From an uncultured Muribaculaceae bacterium (GTDB lineage Bacteria > Bacteroidota > Bacteroidia > Bacteroidales > Muribaculaceae): a stretch of DNA of 64,000 bases. Shown here one piece after another: positions 34,542-43,488 of this stretch; position 1 is the stretch's first letter; each line of letters begins with the position of its first letter. The DNA lies in NCBI GenBank assembly GCA_944321685.1, contig CALUMH010000014.1, positions 1 through 64,000 on the forward strand, written 5' to 3'. Under the pieces are notes generated by a model. That model made no database searches. It was not told the DNA's origin and worked only from the letters and a program-made list of their open reading frames with translations. The position numbers and the translations under genes are program-made.

Positions 34542-37343
34542 ATGGAAAAGGAAGAGAATTACAGGGTGTTTTTGAGCAGGGTGAAAGGGTTCATTCCTGC
34601 CGAGCGTGTTTATACCGACGACTTGCGCCGCTTGGCGTGGGGAATCGATGCGGGGTTTTATCGCAAAATTCCACAGGTGGTTATCCGTTCGACCTGTGAG
34701 GCCGAAGTGTCGAAAATATTGAAACTTGCCGACGAGCTGAGGCTGCCGGTGACTTTCCGTGCCGCGGGAACAAGCCTTTCGGGGCAGGCTATAACCGACT
34801 CTATATTGGTTGTGGCCGGAAAGAATTGGGAGCAATATGAGGTGTCGCCAGGCGGGGAGACGATCACGTTGCAACCGGGCTTGGTGGGTGAACGTGTCAA
34901 TGAGATATTAAAGCCCTACGGGAGAATATTCCCGCCCGACCCGGCATCGAAAGGTGCTGCTATGGTGGGAGGCATTGTGATGAACAATGCCTCGGGAATG
35001 AACTGTGGCACTCATGCCAACAGCGACCGCATATTGCGCTCGGTGCGCATAATTTTGGCTGACGGTACTGTGCTCGACACCGGCGACGAGGCGAGCCGCC
35101 TGGAGTTCCGCCGCACGCACCCTGAATTCATTGCTAAAATCGAGGAGTTGCGCGACCGCGTTATGGCCGATACGGAGCTTGTGGAGCGCATAAAGTATAA
35201 ATATTCGATAAAGAATGTGACGGGATTGAATATTTACCCGTTGGTAATGTTCAGTGACCCGTTCGACATAATCACACACCTTATGGCCGGGTCGGAAGGT
35301 ACGCTTGCTTTTGCGTCGCTTTTCCGCATGGCCACAGGGCATTTGTACAAATATTCGGCAAGCGCGATGCTCTATTTCAAGAGTATGCGTGAGGCTTGCA
35401 ATGCTGTGCTGGCATTGAAGAAATGCCCGGTTTACAGTGCCGAGATGCTCGACCGCAAGTCGCTGCAATCGGTGCACGACACCACAGGCGATGGATTGAC
35501 TGCGGTGCTCACCGAGACCAAGGCCGACACCGAGGAGGAACTGAACCGCAACATTGCAGTGGTGATGGAAGCGTTAAAACCGTTTGACCTGTATGTTCCG
35601 GCACGGTTTACAGCCGACCCTGCAGAGTATTCAAAATATTGGGCTATTCGCTCGGGCATATTCCCGAGCGTGGGCGGTACAAGGCCGCTCGGCACCACGG
35701 TACTTATCGAAGACGTAGCTTTCCACATCGACGACCTGCCCGATGCCACAGCCGACCTTGCCGAGCTTATCGACCGCCACGGTTATAACGATGCTTGCAT
35801 ATATGGCCATGCATTCGAGGGAAACTATCACTTCGTGCTCTCGCAGTCGTTTGAGAGCGAGGCCGAGGTACGCCGTTACCGCGACATGATGACCGACTTG
35901 TGCCACCTTGTCGTTGACAAGTACGACGGGTCGCTCAAGGCCGAGCACGGCACAGGCCGCAACATGGCTCCTTTCGTGAAAATGGAGTGGGGCGAAAAGG
36001 CTTACGGGATAATGCGTGAGATAAAGCAGCTTTTCGACCCGAAGAACTTGATAAACCCCGGTGTGATTTTCAATGACGACCCGGAATGTTTCATAAAGGG
36101 CATGAAACACCTGCCGGTAACCAACGACCATGTTGACCGTTGCATAGAATGTGGTTTCTGCGAAGTGAATTGCGTGACGTGCGGACTGGGGTTGTCATCG
36201 CGGCAACGCATTGTGGCACAGCGTGAAATATCGTGGTTGAAATCGACAGGTGAAGACCCGCAACGGCTTGCAAGGCTTGAAAAGCAATTTGAATATTACG
36301 GCAATGTCATGTGTGCCGGCGACGGGTTGTGCAGCACGTCGTGCCCGATGAAAATCAATACGGGTGAGATGATACACGACTTGCGTGCCGAGCAGTTGCC
36401 ACGTGGCAGTTTCGGCTACCGCGTGGGCGATTTCGCCGCTCGCAATTTAAGCAAAATTGAAGGAACATTGCGTCCGTTGCTCTCGATGGCCGGTGCGGCG
36501 CAAAGCGTGATAGGCGACAAGGCAGTGGCCGCAATAGGCCGCGGGCTGCACAAGGCCGGTGTGCCGCTGTGGACGCCGTCGTTGCCCACGGCGCATTATA
36601 GAAACAGCTGGGAAATAAGGCAGAGCGACCGCAAGGTGGTGTATTTCCCCAGTTGCATAAACCAGACGATGGGGCGTGCAAAGCACGATGGCACCGGCCT
36701 CGACCTGGTTGACGAGGTGGTGAAACTGTTTGGCAAAGCCGGTTGGGAAGTCGTTTTCCCACGTGGCATGAAACACTTGTGCTGTGGCATGATATGGGAA
36801 AGCAAGGGTATGCCCGACATCGCCGAGCGCAAAATAGCCGAACTTGAAGATGTGCTTTATGAAACATCCCAACAGGGGCGGTTACCGGTGATATGTGACC
36901 AAAGTCCCTGTATGCACCGCATGAAAGAGCATTTCAAGAAAATAGTTCCGTATGAGCTTGCCGAGTTTATACATGATTTCATTGCACCATGCCTTGATTT
37001 CACGCCCATCGACGAGCCTGTGGCATTGCATATAACTTGCTCGACACGGAAAATGGGGCTTGCAGGGAAGATAACTGAGCTTGCCCGAATGTGTTCGCGC
37101 CATGTGCTTGTCCCCGAGGGGGTGGGGTGTTGCGGTTTTGCCGGAGACAAAGGTTTCACGCACCCCGAAGTTAATGCTTACGCATTGCGCAAACTGCGGC
37201 CGCAAATCGAGGCTGCCGGCATCAGGCGCGGTTTTTCAAACAGCCGCACCTGTGAAATAGGGCTGACAACCAATTCAGGCATACCATACGTGTCGATAGT
37301 ATATTTGGTTGATGAATGTACAAAAATCAAGGAGGAAAAATAA
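34542..37343 (+). CDS. FAD-linked oxidase with 4Fe-4S and CCG domains (GlcD/Dld-like)
   Basis: The 933-residue protein fuses three parts. An FAD-binding PCMH domain (about 40-270; FRAAGTSLSGQAITD and IVMNNASGMNCG) and an FAD-linked oxidase C-terminal domain (about 270-530; ending KAEHGTGRNMAPF and FDPKNLINPGVIF) form a D-2-hydroxyacid dehydrogenase. Two ferredoxin-type motifs follow (CIECGFCEVNC, CAGDGLCSTSCP), then two CCG-type cysteine regions (LCCGMIWE, GVGCCGFAGD). It probably oxidises D-lactate or a similar hydroxyacid and passes electrons to the membrane. ATG 34542 is used because the upstream extension lies within the promoter repeat. It heads the murTKQ operon, whose MurQ step releases D-lactate, so a metabolic link is plausible. 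Confidence 0.92.
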   Translation: MEKEENYRVFLSRVKGFIPAERVYTDDLRRLAWGIDAGFYRKIPQVVIRSTCEAEVSKILKLADELRLPVTFRAAGTSLSGQAITDSILVVAGKNWEQYEVSPGGETITLQPGLVGERVNEILKPYGRIFPPDPASKGAAMVGGIVMNNASGMNCGTHANSDRILRSVRIILADGTVLDTGDEASRLEFRRTHPEFIAKIEELRDRVMADTELVERIKYKYSIKNVTGLNIYPLVMFSDPFDIITHLMAGSEGTLAFASLFRMATGHLYKYSASAMLYFKSMREACNAVLALKKCPVYSAEMLDRKSLQSVHDTTGDGLTAVLTETKADTEEELNRNIAVVMEALKPFDLYVPARFTADPAEYSKYWAIRSGIFPSVGGTRPLGTTVLIEDVAFHIDDLPDATADLAELIDRHGYNDACIYGHAFEGNYHFVLSQSFESEAEVRRYRDMMTDLCHLVVDKYDGSLKAEHGTGRNMAPFVKMEWGEKAYGIMREIKQLFDPKNLINPGVIFNDDPECFIKGMKHLPVTNDHVDRCIECGFCEVNCVTCGLGLSSRQRIVAQREISWLKSTGEDPQRLARLEKQFEYYGNVMCAGDGLCSTSCPMKINTGEMIHDLRAEQLPRGSFGYRVGDFAARNLSKIEGTLRPLLSMAGAAQSVIGDKAVAAIGRGLHKAGVPLWTPSLPTAHYRNSWEIRQSDRKVVYFPSCINQTMGRAKHDGTGLDLVDEVVKLFGKAGWEVVFPRGMKHLCCGMIWESKGMPDIAERKIAELEDVLYETSQQGRLPVICDQSPCMHRMKEHFKKIVPYELAEFIHDFIAPCLDFTPIDEPVALHITCSTRKMGLAGKITELARMCSRHVLVPEGVGCCGFAGDKGFTHPEVNAYALRKLRPQIEAAGIRRGFSNSRTCEIGLTTNSGIPYVSIVYLVDECTKIKEEK

Positions 37344-38521
37344 TGGCAGATGTGAAAGTTAAAGCATCGAGCCGCTTGTTGTCGCTCGACGTGTTGCGTG
37401 GAATAACGGTGGCCGGTATGATACTGGTTAACAATCCGGGTTTGCCGGCAGTATATACGCCATTGCACCATGCCGAATGGAATGGATTGACACCTACCGA
37501 CCTTGTGTTTCCGTTTTTCATGTTCATCATGGGCATTTCCATGTATTTTTCGTTGCGCAAGTTTGATTTCCGTCCGTCGCGGCATTTGCTATGGAAAATC
37601 GTGCGCCGGTCGGTGCTTATATATCTCATAGGACTTGCGATTGCATGGTTTGAGAATTTTTGCTACGGCCTTGCCGGCGCCGATGCGTCGCTGCCTTTAT
37701 GGGAGCGTATATGCAATTCGGCCAACAATTTCGACCACATCAGGCTTGTGGGTGTCATGCCGCGGTTGGCAATAAGCTACTTTTTCGGTTCGGTCATTGC
37801 CATAACGTTGCGTCACAAGTTTATACCCTGGCTGTCGGCTTTAATTCTTGCCGTGTATGCTGTGATTTTGCTTGTGGGGCACGGATACGATTTCAGCCAT
37901 GAAAACATAATTTACCGTTTCGACAGTACCGTGCTTGGCGATGCGCACTTGTATAAATGGTTGATGGTTGACGGTGTGAACATGGTGTTCGACCCCGAAG
38001 GGTTGCTCAGTACATTGCCATGTATCGCCCATGTGCTTATAGGCATGATGTGTGGCGAGGCGATAATGAAAACCCACGACAACAGCAAGCGCATGAGCGA
38101 CTTGCTGCTTGTGGGCGTGGTGCTCACTTTTGCCGGGTTGTTGCTGAATTACGGCTTGCCAATCAATAAAAATGTGTGGTCGCCAACATTTGTCCTCACA
38201 ACCTGCGGACTTGCCGCAAGCCTGCTTGGATTGCTGATATGGATAATCGACATTAAAGGTTACAGGGCATGGAGCCGATTTTTCGAGTCGTTTGGCATTA
38301 ATCCATTGTTCCTTTATGTGCTTGGCGATGTGCTTGCAATATTGTTCGGGTCGGTTAGCGTGGCCGGGATATTGGTGAAGGATTGGCTTTGTGCCGAAAT
38401 GTTATTGCCTTTGGCAGGCGATGAATACCTTGCATCGTGTCTGTACGCGATATTATTCGTGCTGATTAATTGGTGCGTGGGTTATATTTTGTATAAGAAA
38501 AAAATATATATAAAGATATGA
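37343..38521 (+). CDS. DUF5009/NagX-like membrane protein, probable MurNAc transporter (MurT-like)
   Basis: The 392-residue integral membrane protein has about ten hydrophobic segments and the family opening RLLSLDVLRGITVAGMILVN, HAEWNGLTPTDLVFPFFMF, as in DUF5009 proteins related to heparan-alpha-glucosaminide N-acetyltransferase. In Tannerella forsythia a relative of this kind is reported as the MurNAc transporter MurT. Here the kinase and etherase genes follow, which fits. The start ATG overlaps the oxidoreductase stop (TAATG), and a strong GGAGG lies upstream, unusual in this phylum. Transport rather than acetyl transfer is inferred from context. Confidence 0.85.
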   Translation: MADVKVKASSRLLSLDVLRGITVAGMILVNNPGLPAVYTPLHHAEWNGLTPTDLVFPFFMFIMGISMYFSLRKFDFRPSRHLLWKIVRRSVLIYLIGLAIAWFENFCYGLAGADASLPLWERICNSANNFDHIRLVGVMPRLAISYFFGSVIAITLRHKFIPWLSALILAVYAVILLVGHGYDFSHENIIYRFDSTVLGDAHLYKWLMVDGVNMVFDPEGLLSTLPCIAHVLIGMMCGEAIMKTHDNSKRMSDLLLVGVVLTFAGLLLNYGLPINKNVWSPTFVLTTCGLAASLLGLLIWIIDIKGYRAWSRFFESFGINPLFLYVLGDVLAILFGSVSVAGILVKDWLCAEMLLPLAGDEYLASCLYAILFVLINWCVGYILYKKKIYIKI

Positions 38522-39366
38522 AACTGATAGCAGATGGCGGATCGACCACCGTAGAGTGGTGTGTCCTTGACGGAAGTAAGGTGGTGGCACAAGTGTCAAC
38601 CGAGGGTATGAATGCGATGATGCTCGGTGAAAAAGAAATGGCCGAAATAATAGGCCGTGAACTTATGCCTCACTTGCAGGGATTGGAGATTGGCGAAGTG
38701 CAATATTATGGCGCAGGTTGCCTTTTCGATAACATTTGCAACAATGTGCGCAATGCAATAGGTGCCAATATCCCGTCGGCAAAGAAAGTCACTGTGGATA
38801 CCGACCTGCTTGCTGCCGCACGTGCCGTGTGTGGCAACCGGCCGGGAATTGTGTGCATACTCGGTACAGGGTCCAATTCGTGTTACTATGATGGTACACG
38901 CATTGCCGACAACGTACCGTCGCTGGGTTATATACTTGGCGACGAGGGCAGCGGGGCAGTGCTTGGAAAGATGCTTGTGGGAGATGTGCTGAAAAGACAA
39001 ATGCCTCAAGATCTCGTAGATAAGTTCATGAAGCAATATTCGCTCACACCGCAATCAATACTTGAAAATGTGTATCGCCGTCCCGGAGCTAATCGTTTCC
39101 TTGCATCGTTATCGCCGTTCCTGGCCGAGAATATCGAGGAGCCGTCGGTTCACCGTCTTGTACTGAATGCCTTCAAGTCGTTTTTTGTACGTAATGTAGA
39201 AGGATATGAGGGTTACAAAAATATGCCGGTGAACTTTGTCGGTTCGATAGCCGTCAGTTACCGCGAAGTGATTGAAGAAGCAGCCAAGGCTCTGTATATC
39301 ACGGTGGGCAAAATAGTGAAAAGTCCGATGCCTGGATTGGTCGATTATCATTCGCAATTGGGTTAA
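38518..39366 (+). CDS. BadF/BadG-type sugar kinase, probable MurNAc kinase (MurK-like)
   Basis: The 282-residue protein belongs to the BadF/BadG/BcrA/BcrD ATPase family of acetyl-amino-sugar kinases: phosphate-1 loop IADGGSTTVEW, phosphate-2 loop CILGTGSNSCYYDG, LGDEGSGAVLGK and a C-terminal adenosine block VNFVGSIAV. Placed between a MurT-like transporter and MurQ, it most likely makes MurNAc 6-phosphate, as MurK does in Tannerella. It overlaps the transporter gene by ATGA. GlcNAc kinase activity is an alternative. Confidence 0.85.
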   Translation: MKLIADGGSTTVEWCVLDGSKVVAQVSTEGMNAMMLGEKEMAEIIGRELMPHLQGLEIGEVQYYGAGCLFDNICNNVRNAIGANIPSAKKVTVDTDLLAAARAVCGNRPGIVCILGTGSNSCYYDGTRIADNVPSLGYILGDEGSGAVLGKMLVGDVLKRQMPQDLVDKFMKQYSLTPQSILENVYRRPGANRFLASLSPFLAENIEEPSVHRLVLNAFKSFFVRNVEGYEGYKNMPVNFVGSIAVSYREVIEEAAKALYITVGKIVKSPMPGLVDYHSQLG

Positions 39367-39377
39367 TCAAGAATGTC

Positions 39378-40193
39378 ATGGCTTTTGTTAAGATAAGCGA
39401 GCAACCATCGCTTTATGACAACCTTGAGCAAAAATCGGTGCACGAAATACTCACCGAAATCAATGCCGAAGACCACAAGGTGGCCGATGCCGTGCAGCGT
39501 GCCATTCCGCAAATCGAACAACTTGTTACGCGCATCGTGCCGCGCATGAAACGCGGCGGACGCATTTTTTACATCGGTGCAGGTACGTCGGGAAGGCTCG
39601 GAGTGCTCGATGCGTCGGAAGTTCCGCCCACATTCGGCATGGAGCCCACGTGGGTTATAGGCATTATTGCCGGAGGCGACCGTGCGTTGCGCAATCCTGT
39701 GGAGAATGCCGAGGACGATACAGCACAAGGATGGAACGACCTTCTTGCACACGGCGTCAATGAACGTGACACAGTGATAGGCATAGCTGCTTCGGGAACC
39801 ACTCCTTATGTGGTGGGTGCGTTAAAACAGGCGCGCGCCGCAGGATGCCTGACGGCTGCCATAACAAGCAATCCCGGAGCGCCGGTGTGCGAGGCTGCCG
39901 AAATCCCTATTGAAGTTGTCGTTGGGCCCGAGTATGTGACCGGCAGTTCGCGCATGAAGTCGGGGTCGGGTCAAAAGATGGTATGCAACATGATAACCAC
40001 CTCGGTGATGATTAGGCTCGGCCGGGTGAAAGGCAACAAGATGGTGAATATGCAGCTCACCAATGCCAAACTCATCGATCGCGGCACCCGTATGCTGGTC
40101 GAGGAACTCGACCTGCCCTACGAAGAAGCCCGTCGGCTGTTGCTTCTGCATGGTTCGGTTCAAGCCGCGATAGACAGCTATGTTGAATATTGA
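39378..40193 (+). CDS. murQ: N-acetylmuramic acid 6-phosphate etherase
   Basis: The 271-residue protein is full-length MurQ, which splits the lactyl ether of MurNAc 6-phosphate to give GlcNAc 6-phosphate and D-lactate. The SIS fold shows GRIFYIGAGTSGRLGVLDASE, IGIAASGTTPYV and TGSSRMKSGSGQKMV; the catalytic glutamate lies in the LDASEVPPTF loop. It is the last gene of the operon and is closed by the terminator at 40282-40320. Cell-wall recycling or salvage of environmental MurNAc is the inferred role. Confidence 0.96.
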   Translation: MAFVKISEQPSLYDNLEQKSVHEILTEINAEDHKVADAVQRAIPQIEQLVTRIVPRMKRGGRIFYIGAGTSGRLGVLDASEVPPTFGMEPTWVIGIIAGGDRALRNPVENAEDDTAQGWNDLLAHGVNERDTVIGIAASGTTPYVVGALKQARAAGCLTAAITSNPGAPVCEAAEIPIEVVVGPEYVTGSSRMKSGSGQKMVCNMITTSVMIRLGRVKGNKMVNMQLTNAKLIDRGTRMLVEELDLPYEEARRLLLLHGSVQAAIDSYVEY

Positions 40194-40281
40194 CTCTGAG
40201 TCGCGTATTATTTAAAAAAGTTGAAACCACGTGTTTTTGTGGGGTTGAAAATTGCTTAATCAAAGATATTAGCTTACTTTT

Positions 40282-40320
40282 ACCTTGGCAAATGATGCGC
40301 TCGTTTGCCAAGGTGTTTTT
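40282..40320 (+). terminator. Terminator of the mur operon
   Basis: ACCTTGGCAAA (40282-40292) pairs perfectly with TTTGCCAAGGT (40304-40314), followed by GTTTTT. It separates murQ from the DUF5106 gene. Confidence 0.88.
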
Positions 40321-40333
40321 AATGGTATAAATA

Positions 40334-41230
40334 ATGAAAGCAATAAAAGGAGTATTAAGCGTTTTTGTGGTTTTGTTATTGTCGTGTTCGGTTATGGCTC
40401 AGGATACCGAGGATTTGGCGGGAGGAGAACGTCTGTTTGACTATCCCGAGGTGCCCGATACGATAATCACGCTTGAAAACAGAACTAATTACATAGTTCA
40501 GAATTTTTGGAACAATTATGACTTTTCCCAACCGATAAGGAACGAACGTGTGTTTGAAGCCACGTTCAGGGATTATGTGACCTTTTTCAAGTATGCCCAC
40601 AAGACAATCGTTGTTTCGTGCATAAAGGATATGATGCGCAAGGCGCAGTCCAACAAGTCGAATTTCCTGCTTATTGCCGAGATTGCCGAACGAGCACTTT
40701 ATGCGCCCGGAGCCGAGTATTGGAGCGATGAGGTGTATATCCCGTTCCTTGAGAGTGTGCTTGACAACAATATGCTGAAAAAATCGGAAAAAGAGCGTTA
40801 TAAATACCAACTGGAATTGTTGCAAAAGAACTTGATGGGCGACAGTGCGCAAGATTTCGAGCTGCGTCTTGCCGATGGGAGCAAGAAGAAATTGTCGGAA
40901 ATAGAAGGAAAGATGTTCCTTGTGTTTTTCAACGACGAGGAATGTGATGATTGCACCATAGGCAGGTTGAGGCTCAGCACCGATGTCACGCTGAATGCCC
41001 TGATTGACGCAGGTGAAATCACATTTGTGTGCGTGTATATGGGCAAATACACCGATGAATGGGCGCAGCGGGCTGCATCGTATCACGATAAGTGGATAAT
41101 AGGCGCCAACGACGAAGTGGCCGAGAAGTATGACTTGCGCATACAACCGAGTATATATATACTTGACAAGGATAAGGTAATTCTTGACAAGAATATCAAT
41201 GTCGAAGGCATTAAAACATTGTTGAACTAA
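40334..41230 (+). CDS. DUF5106/thioredoxin-like exported protein
   Basis: The 298-residue protein has a signal peptide (about 1-22, ending SVMA), a helical DUF5106-like region (about 35-170) and a thioredoxin-like domain (about 175-298). Its redox site reads ECDDC with a CxxC pair, and QPSIYILDKDKVIL is the cis-proline and following strand. It resembles TlpA-type periplasmic disulfide reductases of Bacteroidetes. It begins a long plus-strand run of closely spaced genes through 47919. Confidence 0.88.
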   Translation: MKAIKGVLSVFVVLLLSCSVMAQDTEDLAGGERLFDYPEVPDTIITLENRTNYIVQNFWNNYDFSQPIRNERVFEATFRDYVTFFKYAHKTIVVSCIKDMMRKAQSNKSNFLLIAEIAERALYAPGAEYWSDEVYIPFLESVLDNNMLKKSEKERYKYQLELLQKNLMGDSAQDFELRLADGSKKKLSEIEGKMFLVFFNDEECDDCTIGRLRLSTDVTLNALIDAGEITFVCVYMGKYTDEWAQRAASYHDKWIIGANDEVAEKYDLRIQPSIYILDKDKVILDKNINVEGIKTLLN

Positions 41231-41246
41231 ACAAAGCGTCAGAGCC

Positions 41247-41741
41247 ATGGTTCCTGTATTTTTGAAGAAATTGCTGCTTTATAGCACAGGCCACACATAT
41301 AGCAATCTTTCAAGGTTGTTCTTGAGGTTATTTACCGGCATAATGTTCATGCAGTTCGGTATAAGGCAGTGGACATATTTCAATGATATATCCCATACCA
41401 TGGTTGGAGTGATGGGTATGTCGGGCGAGACTACATTGGTCTTGATGATAATAATCGAGATAGTATGTTCAACACTGATAATAGTGGGGTTGTTTTCGCG
41501 TCTTGCAGTGTTGCCGCCTTTGGTAACCATGATAATAGCCGAGAATGTACTGTTGAAGAGCATGGATGTGGCACCTGAAATGCTGTTCAGCACGCAACCG
41601 GGTTATGTGCCTATACTGTTTATAGGCATATTTGTGTATATGTTGCTTGCCGGGCCCGGAAAGGTGTCGCTCGATTATTTGATTTCGATAAAATTGCTTG
41701 ATTCTGACATTCAGGCACAAGATGAATTGGACAAAGCATAA
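41247..41741 (+). CDS. DoxX-family membrane protein
   Basis: The 164-residue protein has four predicted membrane helices and the DoxX pattern RLFTGIMFMQFGIRQW near the N-terminus, followed by LIIVGLFSRLAVLPPL. DoxX relatives are linked to redox enzymes at the membrane, but a precise role is not known. It lies 16 bp after the DUF5106 gene and 12 bp before mnmA. Confidence 0.85.
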   Translation: MVPVFLKKLLLYSTGHTYSNLSRLFLRLFTGIMFMQFGIRQWTYFNDISHTMVGVMGMSGETTLVLMIIIEIVCSTLIIVGLFSRLAVLPPLVTMIIAENVLLKSMDVAPEMLFSTQPGYVPILFIGIFVYMLLAGPGKVSLDYLISIKLLDSDIQAQDELDKA

Positions 41742-41753
41742 CAAACACGTGAA

Positions 41754-42833
41754 ATGAGGATAGCGGTTTTAATATCGGGCGGAGTGGACAGCGCAGTTGT
41801 CGTGCACAAGCTCAAGGAAGAAGGTCATGATTTGCACCTGTTTTACATAAGGATAGGAATGGACGATGACGAGGGCGATTGCTCGGCCGAAGAAGATATA
41901 GAAATGTGCGGGCTTATCGCCGCACGTTACGGCTTGCCGCTCGAAGTGGTGTCGTTGCACCAAGAGTATTGGGACAATGTGATGGACTATGCTTTGCGCA
42001 CCGTAAAGGCCGGCCTTACTCCCAATCCCGACATGATGTGCAACAAGATGATAAAATTCGGGTACTTCGAGCAACGTTGGGGACATGAATTCGACATGAC
42101 TGCCACCGGGCATTATGCCACCACCGATTTCATCGATGGTGTGAAATACCTTGCCACGGCCGTCGATCCGGTGAAGGATCAAACCGATTTCCTTGCGCAG
42201 ATAAGTTACGAGCAACTGTTGCACTTGATGTTCCCCATAGGCAATATGCCCAAGAGCGAAGTGCGCCGCATTGCCGTGGAAACCCGTATGCCTAATGCTT
42301 ACCGCAAGGATAGCCAGGGTATATGTTTCCTGGGCAAAATCAACTATAACGATTTTATTCGCCGCCACCTTGGCGAGCGCAAGGGAAGCATAATCGAGAT
42401 TGAGACCGGGCGCAAGCTCGGTGAGCATAACGGCTACTGGTTCCACACCATAGGGCAGCGTAAAGGCTTGGGACTGAGCGGAGGCCCGTGGTATGTGGTG
42501 AAGAAGAATGTGGCCGACAACACCATTTATGTGAGCAATGGTTATGGCAACGAGAAGCAATACGGTAAAATCATACATATCGACGAGATGCACTTCATTT
42601 CGGGCAATCCGTGGGAAGGCATTGCCGAACCGGTGGATATAATGTTCAAAAACAGGCATTCGCCCGAATTTACCAAGGCGCGATTGACGCACCTTGGCGG
42701 TATGGAATATGTAATAGAATCGGAGAAAAAAGTGCAAGGTATCGCACCCGGGCAGTTTGCCGTGATATACAGTCCTGATGCACACCTGTGTTACGGCAGT
42801 GGCATCATAACCGGGCAGAATGTGAAATTGTAA
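41754..42833 (+). CDS. mnmA: tRNA 2-thiouridylase
   Basis: The 359-residue protein is full-length MnmA, which thiolates U34 of tRNA-Lys, -Glu and -Gln. The PP-loop is [10 protein letters not shown] near the N-terminus. The catalytic cysteine pair lies in [12 protein letters not shown] and [11 protein letters not shown]. The C-terminal beta-barrel (about 280-359) ends with [20 protein letters not shown]. The next gene starts 23 bp downstream. Confidence 0.95.
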   Translation: MRIAVLISGGVDSAVVVHKLKEEGHDLHLFYIRIGMDDDEGDCSAEEDIEMCGLIAARYGLPLEVVSLHQEYWDNVMDYALRTVKAGLTPNPDMMCNKMIKFGYFEQRWGHEFDMTATGHYATTDFIDGVKYLATAVDPVKDQTDFLAQISYEQLLHLMFPIGNMPKSEVRRIAVETRMPNAYRKDSQGICFLGKINYNDFIRRHLGERKGSIIEIETGRKLGEHNGYWFHTIGQRKGLGLSGGPWYVVKKNVADNTIYVSNGYGNEKQYGKIIHIDEMHFISGNPWEGIAEPVDIMFKNRHSPEFTKARLTHLGGMEYVIESEKKVQGIAPGQFAVIYSPDAHLCYGSGIITGQNVKL

Positions 42834-42856
42834 ACCGAAAAAAGCGAAGGACGATA

Positions 42857-43465
42857 ATGGACGATGAACGTGTGAAATTGCAGGTGATGGGCATCACTTA
42901 CAGCCAGGTGCAACAGGGGGCATATGCACTTGTGCTTGCACAGGCCGACGGCCCGTATCGCATTCCCATAGTGGTGGGTATAGCCGAGGCCCAGGCAATA
43001 GCTGTGAGGCTGGAAAACATAATTCCGCCGCGCCCCATGCCTCATGATTTATTTGTGAGCCTTGCACACGCTTTCGGCATACAGCTTGAAGAGGTGTTCA
43101 TCAGTGATTTTGACAATGGCGTTTTCATGTCGGAACTTACATTCAGCAATGATTCCGACAAGACTGTGGTGCTCGATTCGCGCACTTCCGATGCCATTGC
43201 TCTTGCCTTGCGTACCGGTGCGCCCATTTACACTACCGGTGAAATCATGATGAAGACCGGGTTCAAGATGGGAGAGCAACCCGAGCATGAAGATGCCGGT
43301 GATGGCGATAATCTTGCCGACCCTGGCAGGCAATATGAATACTGCTCGATTGAAAAATTGGAGAAAATGCTTCAATCGTGCGTTGACCATGAAGAATATG
43401 AGATAGCCGCCGAGATAAAGAAAGTTATCGATAAGAAAAAAGCCAAGAAACAAGAAGAAGATTGA
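42857..43465 (+). CDS. Bifunctional nuclease family protein (DUF151) with UVR motif
   Basis: The 202-residue protein carries the DUF151 domain (about 5-145; QGAYALVLAQADGPYRIPIVVG, RPMPHDLF, DSRTSDAIALALRTGAPI), a family with reported DNase and RNase activity. The C-terminus (about 165-197) is a UvrB/UvrC-type UVR helix pair (LEKMLQSCVDHEEYEIAAEI). Joining the two is usual in Bacteroidetes. ATG 42857 is used because it follows the mnmA stop and gives MDDERVKLQVMG, the usual family start. Confidence 0.9.
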   Translation: MDDERVKLQVMGITYSQVQQGAYALVLAQADGPYRIPIVVGIAEAQAIAVRLENIIPPRPMPHDLFVSLAHAFGIQLEEVFISDFDNGVFMSELTFSNDSDKTVVLDSRTSDAIALALRTGAPIYTTGEIMMKTGFKMGEQPEHEDAGDGDNLADPGRQYEYCSIEKLEKMLQSCVDHEEYEIAAEIKKVIDKKKAKKQEED

Positions 43466-43488
43466 AACCTAAAAACATTTTTTGAAAT

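Noticed and set aside
40376..41248. Open frame of 290 codons antisense to the DUF5106 gene
   Set aside because: The plus-strand gene has a signal peptide and a thioredoxin CxxC site; the reverse has none.
41769..42785. Open frame of 338 codons antisense to mnmA
   Set aside because: mnmA has all catalytic motifs; the antisense frame is His/Val-rich and unlike any protein.
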